A stretch of 64,000 nucleotides of DNA, from positions 4,402,001 to 4,466,000 of the forward strand of contig NZ_JARVZZ010000001.1 in NCBI RefSeq assembly GCF_029846115.1, given 5' to 3'. Shown one piece after another: positions 58,297 to 64,000 of this stretch. The first letter of the stretch is position 1; each line of letters starts with the position of its first letter. This DNA is from Serratia marcescens. Its GTDB lineage: Bacteria > Pseudomonadota > Gammaproteobacteria > Enterobacterales > Enterobacteriaceae. The notes beneath the pieces are model-generated. The model searched no databases. It had not been told where the DNA came from and saw only the letters and a list, made by a program, of their open reading frames with translations. The position numbers and the translations under genes were made by a program.

Positions 58297-60093
58297 TTAG
58301 CGGTCCACATCTGACATTACAAAATCGATACTACCCAGATAGACGATCAGGTCGGAAACCAGGCTGCCTCGGATGACCGATGGGATCTGCTGCAGGTGCG
58401 CAAAGCTCGGCGTACGGACCCGGGTGCGGTAGCTCATGGTGCTGCCGTCGCTGGTCAGGTAGTAGCTGTTGATCCCTTTGGTGGCTTCAATCATCTGGAA
58501 TGATTCGTTGGCTGGCATCACCGGGCCCCAGGAAACCTGCAGGAAGTGGGTGATCAGCGTTTCAATGTGCTGCAGCGTGCGCTCTTTCGGCGGCGGCGTG
58601 GTCAGCGGGTGATCGGCCTTGAACGGGCCTTCCGGCATGTTGTTCAGGCACTGTTCGAGGATGCGCAGGCTCTGACGCAGCTCTTCCACCTTCAGCATCA
58701 CGCGGGTGTAGCAGTCGCTGTTGCCGTCGCCCACCGGCACTTCAAAGTCGAAGTTCTCGTAGCCGGAGTACGGACGCCATTTGCGCACGTCGAACTCCAC
58801 GCCGGTGGCGCGCAGGCCTGCGCCGGTCACGCCCCACTCCAGCGCTTCTTTGGCGTTGTAAGACGCTACGCCGATGGAACGGCCTTTCAGGATGCTGTTC
58901 TTCAGCGCCGCTTTCACGTAGGAATCCAAACGCTTCGGCATCCAGTCGAGGAATTCACGCAGCAGGCGATCCCAGCCGCGCGGCAGATCGTGCGCGACGC
59001 CGCCGATGCGGAACCAGGCCGGGTGCATACGGAAACCGGTGATCGCCTCCACCAGATCATAGATTTTCTGACGGTCGGTAAAGGCGAAGAACACCGGGGT
59101 CATCGCGCCGACGTCCTGAATGAAGGTGGAGATGTACAGCAGGTGGCTGTTGATGCGGAACAGTTCGGACAGCATCACACGGATGGTGTCGACGCGCTCC
59201 GGCACCTTGATGCCGGCCAGCTTTTCAACCGCCAGCACGTAAGGCATTTCGTTCACGCAGCCGCCGAGGTACTCGATGCGGTCGGTGTACGGAATGTAGC
59301 TGTGCCAGGATTGACGCTCGCCCATCTTCTCGGCGCCGCGGTGGTGATAGCCGATGTCCGGCACGCAGTCGACGATCTCTTCGCCGTCCAACTGCAGAAT
59401 GATGCGGAACGCACCGTGCGCGGACGGGTGGTTCGGGCCGAGGTTGAGGAACATGAAGTCTTCGTTCTCGGTGCCGCGCTTCATGCCCCAGTCTTCCGGC
59501 TTGAAGGTCAGCGCTTCCATCTCCAGATCTTCTTTCTGCTTGGTCAGCACGAAAGGATCGAATTCGGTGGCGCGCGCCGGGTAGTCCTTACGCAGCGGGT
59601 GCCCTTCCCAGGTCTGCGGCATCATGATGCGCGACAGGTGCGGGTGGCCGTCGAAGGTGATGCCGAACATTTCCCAGGTTTCGCGCTCGTACCAGTTGGC
59701 GTTCGGGAACACCTTGGTCGCCGTCGGCACGTGCAGGTCTTTTTCAGACAGCGCCACCTTCAGCATGATGTCGCGGTTGCGTTCGATGGAAATCAGATGG
59801 TAGAAAACGGAGAAATCCGCAGCGGGCAGGCCGTCGCGGTGGGTGCGAAGACGTTCGTCCACGCCATGCAGATCGAACAGCATGACATACGGCTTCGGCT
59901 GTTTTCTCAGGAACGTCATTACTTCCAGCAACTGGTCAGGTTTAACCCATACCACGGGCATGCCGGTACGGGTGGCCTGAACAGTAAAGGCTTCCGGCCC
60001 AAAACGGTTGCGCAGTTCGCCGATCACCGGGTCGTCAAGGTGATCTCGGGTCTGCCAGGCAGGCAAGGCGTCGTGCGTCGTCAAATCTGTCAT
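58297..60093 (-). CDS. nuoC: NADH:quinone oxidoreductase fused subunit C/D
   Basis: A 598-residue fusion of NuoC (about residues 1-190) and NuoD (about 210-598), as in E. coli. The C part carries [26 protein letters not shown]. The D part has the hydrogenase-like [60 protein letters not shown], whose His and Tyr lie at the quinone head-group site. It supports quinone reduction next to N2 of NuoB. Confidence 0.97.
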   Translation of the reverse strand: MTDLTTHDALPAWQTRDHLDDPVIGELRNRFGPEAFTVQATRTGMPVVWVKPDQLLEVMTFLRKQPKPYVMLFDLHGVDERLRTHRDGLPAADFSVFYHLISIERNRDIMLKVALSEKDLHVPTATKVFPNANWYERETWEMFGITFDGHPHLSRIMMPQTWEGHPLRKDYPARATEFDPFVLTKQKEDLEMEALTFKPEDWGMKRGTENEDFMFLNLGPNHPSAHGAFRIILQLDGEEIVDCVPDIGYHHRGAEKMGERQSWHSYIPYTDRIEYLGGCVNEMPYVLAVEKLAGIKVPERVDTIRVMLSELFRINSHLLYISTFIQDVGAMTPVFFAFTDRQKIYDLVEAITGFRMHPAWFRIGGVAHDLPRGWDRLLREFLDWMPKRLDSYVKAALKNSILKGRSIGVASYNAKEALEWGVTGAGLRATGVEFDVRKWRPYSGYENFDFEVPVGDGNSDCYTRVMLKVEELRQSLRILEQCLNNMPEGPFKADHPLTTPPPKERTLQHIETLITHFLQVSWGPVMPANESFQMIEATKGINSYYLTSDGSTMSYRTRVRTPSFAHLQQIPSVIRGSLVSDLIVYLGSIDFVMSDVDR

Positions 60094-60189
60094 AATTTTT
60101 TTTCACCACACTAAAGGGTTATTCGCCGCAAGTTTCACTTTTCGCTGTGTTAACCAATAGCGCACTAAGATGGACGTTAAATGAACGTC

Positions 60190-60864
60190 TTAAATCTCGT
60201 CAGGCGTCCGGAGGTTGGTCACCGCGATGCGCTCGCCGTGTTTACGCTCTCTTTCAGACTGCATATTGGCGCGGTAAACGCCCTGATCGCCGACAACCCA
60301 CGACAGCGGGCGACGTTCTTTGCCGATGGATTCCTGCAGCAGCATCAGCGCTTGCATGTAGGCTTCTGGACGCGGCGGGCAGCCGGGAATGTACACATCG
60401 ACCGGCAGGAACTTGTCCACGCCCTGCACCACGGAATAGATGTCGTACATGCCGCCGGAGTTGGCGCAGGCGCCCATCGAGATCACCCACTTAGGTTCCA
60501 GCATCTGCTCGTACAAGCGTTGAATGACCGGGGCCATTTTGGTGAAGCAGGTACCGGCCACCACCATCAGGTCAGCCTGACGCGGGGAGGCGCGCAGTAC
60601 TTCCGCACCGAAACGCGCCACGTCGTGAACGGCGGTAAACGACGTCACCATCTCCACGTAACAGCACGAAAGGCCGAAGTTATACGGCCAAATAGAGTTT
60701 TTACGCCCCCAGTTCACCATGTCATGCAGCGCATGTTCGAGTTTACCCATGTAAACCGTGCGGTGGACCTGTTGTTCCAGGGGATCGGCGACGATCTCCT
60801 GTTTTTGCAGGGGATAACGGTCGTTCTCACCGTTCGGGTCTATGCGGGTGAGCGTATAGTCCAT
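60190..60864 (-). CDS. nuoB: NADH:quinone oxidoreductase subunit B
   Basis: A 224-residue subunit binding the terminal cluster N2. The tandem ligand pair is in [14 protein letters not shown], with further cysteines in [14 protein letters not shown] and [13 protein letters not shown]. It passes electrons to the quinone held between NuoB and NuoD. It lies 96 bp before nuoCD and 15 bp after nuoA. Confidence 0.98.
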   Translation of the reverse strand: MDYTLTRIDPNGENDRYPLQKQEIVADPLEQQVHRTVYMGKLEHALHDMVNWGRKNSIWPYNFGLSCCYVEMVTSFTAVHDVARFGAEVLRASPRQADLMVVAGTCFTKMAPVIQRLYEQMLEPKWVISMGACANSGGMYDIYSVVQGVDKFLPVDVYIPGCPPRPEAYMQALMLLQESIGKERRPLSWVVGDQGVYRANMQSERERKHGERIAVTNLRTPDEI

Positions 60865-60879
60865 CTTAATGCCTCGCTG

Positions 60880-61317
60880 TTACTGCGGATGACTGTTGGT
60901 GTTAGTGATCGTGCTCGGTTTGCTGCGGCGTTGGGAACGCGCCGGAGTCCAATCCAACGCGCCAATGCGCACCAGATAAACCAGACCGGCCAATAGCACC
61001 AAAATGAAAATGGCGGCTTCGATAAAGCCTACCCAACCGCTCTCGCGAACCGAGACCGACCAGGCATACAGGTATAAGGCTTCAACGTCGAAAATAACGA
61101 AGAACATGGCCACCAGGTAGAACTTGGCGGACAAGCGCATGCGCGCCGTGCCGACCGAGTCGATGCCTGATTCAAACGGGGTGTGTTTGGCGCGCGCCCG
61201 GGCTCTCCCGCCCAAGAAGAACGCACCCAGCAGCATTAAGCCGCAAAGCCCGATAGCCACGACGAGAAATACGGCGAGCGCCCAGTGATGAGCGATAACT
61301 TCAGTGGTTGTTGACAT
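60880..61317 (-). CDS. nuoA: NADH:quinone oxidoreductase subunit A
   Basis: A 145-residue membrane subunit with three helices ([76 protein letters not shown]). The loop [22 protein letters not shown] covers the quinone channel. It is the promoter-proximal gene of the operon. The C-terminal tail ([19 protein letters not shown]) is hydrophilic and variable. Confidence 0.97.
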   Translation of the reverse strand: MSTTTEVIAHHWALAVFLVVAIGLCGLMLLGAFFLGGRARARAKHTPFESGIDSVGTARMRLSAKFYLVAMFFVIFDVEALYLYAWSVSVRESGWVGFIEAAIFILVLLAGLVYLVRIGALDWTPARSQRRSKPSTITNTNSHPQ

Positions 61318-62025
61318 ACTCTATGCTTACTCATCAAAAGTGGCGTCGATCGCACTGCTCTTGTCACCGGCAGTTAGTGCGCCACATCGATTTAAGGGAA
61401 GGATAAATAACCACACAAACAAACTGCTTTTACAGCGAGTTAGGCAGCGTTTTTCTGTGGGCTTTTTACTCCTTTCTATAACCTTTTGTCAACTTTGACA
61501 AAAGTATCTACACACTAGTTTACATACGTATCATTTAATTAACATTTGATGCGCCAGGGACAGGCTAAATCGTGTCAGTTAATTTTTGTGTAGAAACAGA
61601 TAGATATAAACCAACATGCACATTTCAGTTTTACTATACCATTGTCTCAGGAATTCCCTGTTCTTCCACTCACTACCTAGGGGTATTTTTTTGATCCAGG
61701 ACACGTTTTCAGCATAAATCCTCAAAAAAAGTGTGGCCCTTTAACAATTTTCCTCAAATTAAGCCGCAAAAACGGCCGCTATAAGCTAACAAAATAACCC
61801 TGCTATTACCATGCCTTTAACCCATTCAATCTTATTGCTCAAAAAACAAACTCCGCATCTTAAACCCGGCCAAACTCTCTTTTCAGTAACGCTTAAAAGT
61901 TATTAAAACAGCCAACTCATAACAAAATTGCACTTAAACCTATATAACAGTAAATATCACCAAAAAACGGCCAAAAAAAACCTCCGCCGAAGCAGAGGTT
62001 TTTCATCAGATATCACACCGCGGCG
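61318..62025 (-). promoter_or_regulatory. nuo upstream region: palindrome, promoter, ArcA and NarL-like sites
   Basis: About 700 bp, AT-rich, no gene. A perfect 22-bp palindrome at 61483-61504 has arms CTTTTGTCAA and TTGACAAAAG around CT. Next to it on the minus strand is a possible -10, TATAGA (61475-61480), with TTTGTC 16 bp before it. TGTTAATTAA on the minus strand (61535-61544) matches the ArcA core. TACCCCT on the minus strand (61679-61685) fits the NarL heptamer. E. coli nuo is controlled by ArcA and NarL. Sites are predictions. Confidence 0.55.
61973..62003 (-). terminator. Terminator of lrhA
   Basis: On the minus strand AACCTC-TGC faces GCG-GAGGTT with one mismatch and a TTCG-type loop, followed by eight T. 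It lies 22 bp past the lrhA stop. Confidence 0.88.
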
Positions 62026-62970
62026 TTATTCTTCTTCGTCCACCAGGCTGGCGTCATCCTGATCGCCCTGGAGACCGGCTTCCGCGCCGTTGAAGCCATA
62101 GCCGTCATTGCCGCCCTGCATCGCGCTGAAGATAGCCATTGCCAGCTCGTTGCTGCACTGCGCATTTTTGCACAGCGCATACTGGGTATCCGGCAGCGGC
62201 GGCAAACCTTCCACCGCGCCCAGCACCCGCAGATCGGGGCTCATCATCTCGATCGGCCGCGCGGTCACGCCCAGGCCGGCCTTACAGGCCGCCCGCACCG
62301 CGGACAGCGTGGAGGCGACGTAGGCGATACGCCACGGGATACCGGCTTCATCCAACTGTTTGATCGCCAGCGCGCGGAACGGGCTTGGCTCATCCATCAC
62401 CACCAACGGGATCGGTTCGCCGGCCTGATAGTGGTAATCGGCGGCGCAGTACCACAGCGTCGGCGACGTGCGCAGTACGATATGCGGGTGCCCGGCCGGA
62501 TCGGCCGTGGTCACCGCCAGATCGATCTCGCCCTCTTCCAGCAGATCGACCATCGTCGTGCTGCGCTTTACGCGCACGTCAATGGCCAGCTTGGGATAGA
62601 TGGCGGTCACGCGGTTCAACAGGAAAGGCAAAATGGTATCGGCGGTGTCGTCGGAAGCGCCGATGGTCAGAACACCTTTAATATTGTTGTACATCAGCGA
62701 GGTACAGGCTTCGTCGTTAAAGCGCAGGATTTTCCTGGCATAACCGAGAAGCTGAATACCATGCTCAGTCAGGAGTTTGTTGCGCCCATGGCGGGCAAAC
62801 AGTTCTTTGCCGACCAGTTGCTCTAATCGCTGCATTTGTTGACTGACGGCTGATTGAGTACGGCAAACGGCAACAGCCGCCGCTGCGAAGGTATTCAAAT
62901 CAGCAACCGCAACAAAGGTTCTTAGCAGATCGAGGTCGAGATTAAGTATCGGACGATTTGCAGTTGTCAT
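62026..62970 (-). CDS. lrhA: LysR-family regulator LrhA/HexA (HexS in S. marcescens)
   Basis: A 314-residue regulator. The helix-turn-helix is [74 protein letters not shown]. The effector domain starts at [23 protein letters not shown]. The acidic C-terminal tail ([14 protein letters not shown]) is characteristic of enterobacterial LrhA proteins. In E. coli LrhA represses flhDC and affects RpoS and fimbriae; in S. marcescens the orthologue HexS represses prodigiosin and exolipid production. It lies between nuo and alaA as in E. coli, with a long non-coding region upstream. Confidence 0.94.
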   Translation of the reverse strand: MTTANRPILNLDLDLLRTFVAVADLNTFAAAAVAVCRTQSAVSQQMQRLEQLVGKELFARHGRNKLLTEHGIQLLGYARKILRFNDEACTSLMYNNIKGVLTIGASDDTADTILPFLLNRVTAIYPKLAIDVRVKRSTTMVDLLEEGEIDLAVTTADPAGHPHIVLRTSPTLWYCAADYHYQAGEPIPLVVMDEPSPFRALAIKQLDEAGIPWRIAYVASTLSAVRAACKAGLGVTARPIEMMSPDLRVLGAVEGLPPLPDTQYALCKNAQCSNELAMAIFSAMQGGNDGYGFNGAEAGLQGDQDDASLVDEEE

Positions 62971-63825
62971 AGTGTATTCTTCACTTTTTTAAATTCTAAT
63001 TTACGAACTACTACCCTGGTGTGTTTCTCAGACGCCGTTGAAAAGGACGGAGCCTGTTATGACAGTACCCCACTCATAAGTGGAGGGCAAAAAAATTACT
63101 TATGATTCGTTACCTCTATCGCTTTTTAAAATGCGATCTATCGATGATGCTTATAGAACGCGGGGGGCTGAATACCGGTGGAAAGGGAAAACCCCCACCG
63201 AACCTGAGATTTTACTCATTCATACTGCCTAATTTCCACTCCATTCGTGCTACTGAGAACCCTTATCAACCGGTGTTCAGACTGCATTACAGAGCAAAAA
63301 AGATAAATAATTAATGACACCAACTTCGTGTTAATACTCAATGAATTTAATAAATTCAATCAGTAAGATTTTTACTTTAAATAATAATCCTACAACCACA
63401 TAAACAATGCTTAAGCTAAAATATAAAGTAAAGCTAATGTAAATATGCCATTTTCTTAGTGTGGTGCGCTTACCGACACCCCGCTATCAGACAACTCCGG
63501 TATTATCGTTCCTTTACAGTTTATTGAAGCCCATTCTCACTTTCGGCTTATCAGTTCACTGCTGCCGGCCGCGATCGCCGGCACGTCCCGTTTATCGACG
63601 CGTGATTTCACAGAACAAAACCCTAGTAAAATTATAGTTCATGAAATTATGAACCACAAAATAACTTTACCTTTGCTTATCATAACTAAAATCCCCCGTT
63701 ACGACATGCATTTGCACCAAAGGCGTGCAAAACCCTTCAAAAGCAACTACGCCAGGAGTACATTGGGCGGGTTGCGGCGTCCCACGGTAGGAGCGCCCCT
63801 ATCCCAGCAAAAGGCTCAACTTTTT
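62971..63825. promoter_or_regulatory. Long lrhA-alaA intergenic region with three palindromes
   Basis: 855 bp without a convincing gene, strongly AT-rich from 63300 to 63480. Palindromes are TGAATTTA-A-TAAATTCA (63342-63358), GTTCAT-N6-ATGAAC (63637-63654) and TTTGCAC-N7-GTGCAAA (63711-63731). The last contains TGCACC-N5-CGTGCA, one base from the NtrC consensus TGCACY-N5-GGTGCA, and lies about 95 bp before alaA. E. coli lrhA also has a long untranslated leader and is autoregulated. Which regulator binds each site is unknown. A 70-codon plus-strand frame at 63102 lacks a ribosome site and homology cues. Confidence 0.5.
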
Positions 63826-64000
63826 ATGTCCCCCATTGAGAAATCCAGCAAACTGGACAACGTCTGCTATGACATTCGCGGCCCGGTGCTTAAAGAAGCT
63901 AAACGTCTTGAAGAAGAAGGCAACAAAGTCCTGAAACTGAACATCGGCAACCCTGCCCCGTTCGGTTTCGACGCCCCGGACGAAATCCTGGTCGACGTGA
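63826..64000 (+). CDS. alaA: Glutamate-pyruvate aminotransferase AlaA, N-terminal part (cut by window end)
   Basis: The first 58 codons of a PLP-dependent aminotransferase. The visible residues begin MSPIEKSSKLDNVCYDIRGP and continue VLKEAKRLEEEGNKVLKLNI and GNPAPFGFDAPDEILVDV; they are almost identical to E. coli AlaA (YfbQ), which makes alanine from pyruvate and glutamate. The gene runs off the end, so active-site residues are not visible. AAAAGG lies about 10 bp before the ATG as a modest ribosome site. It is divergent from lrhA, as in E. coli. Confidence 0.95.
   Translation, partial: MSPIEKSSKLDNVCYDIRGPVLKEAKRLEEEGNKVLKLNIGNPAPFGFDAPDEILVDV

Noticed and set aside
63102-63314. A 70-codon plus-strand frame upstream of lrhA
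   Set aside because: No Shine-Dalgarno sequence, low-complexity composition and no family cues; it lies in the expected long lrhA leader and promoter region.

Overview
The window is a chromosomal segment of a gamma-proteobacterium of the order Enterobacterales, most likely Serratia and probably the S. marcescens group. The backbone follows the Escherichia coli order ompC-micF-rcsDBC-gyrA-ubiG-nrdAB-yfaE ... yfaY-yfaZ ... menDHBCE-elaB ... nuoA-N-lrhA-alaA. Proteins are close to but distinct from E. coli, coding DNA is GC-rich, and intergenic DNA is much more AT-rich. The genus call is inference from gene content and protein similarity; no 16S rRNA gene is present.

Layout. 0-4 kb: the end of a TtrS/TtrR-like two-component pair, an SOS-controlled dinI, a tRNA-Ser/tRNA-Thr pair, osmE, and an NTF2-like gene divergent from a TetR regulator with two palindromic operators between them. 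4-18 kb: a porin gene (ompC) with OmpR sites, the antisense RNA micF with a MarA/SoxS/Rob box, two inserted genes (DUF4186, MFS), then rcsD, rcsB, rcsC, gyrA and ubiG. 18-22 kb: class Ia ribonucleotide reductase (nrdA, nrdB, yfaE) behind a NrdR/DnaA-type control region, followed by an unlisted 50-codon Hok-family toxin gene with a likely Sok-type antisense RNA. 22-30 kb: an AraC regulator divergent from a flavin monooxygenase, yfaY, tyrP with a TyrR box, yfaZ and katA. 29.5-36 kb: menaquinone genes menD-menH-menB-menC-menE without an adjacent menF, and an ElaB-like protein.

36-46 kb is accessory metabolism: idnD-idnO divergent from a LacI-type regulator, a DUF1097 membrane protein, an MFS carrier, and a minus-strand run (thiamine-diphosphate enzyme, exported cupin, EamA transporter, small membrane protein) divergent from a LysR regulator. 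46-61 kb is the complete nuoA-N operon for NADH:quinone oxidoreductase with fused nuoCD. 62-64 kb holds lrhA (hexS) and the first codons of alaA.

Shared themes are envelope stress and porin control (ompC, micF, rcs), DNA precursor supply and topology (nrd, gyrA, dinI), and respiration (ubiG for ubiquinone, men for menaquinone, nuo which reduces both). No CRISPR array, prophage or insertion sequence was recognised. The least explained pieces are the hok/sok-like locus, the thiamine-diphosphate enzyme cluster, the twin TetR operators and the palindromes upstream of nuo, lrhA and alaA.
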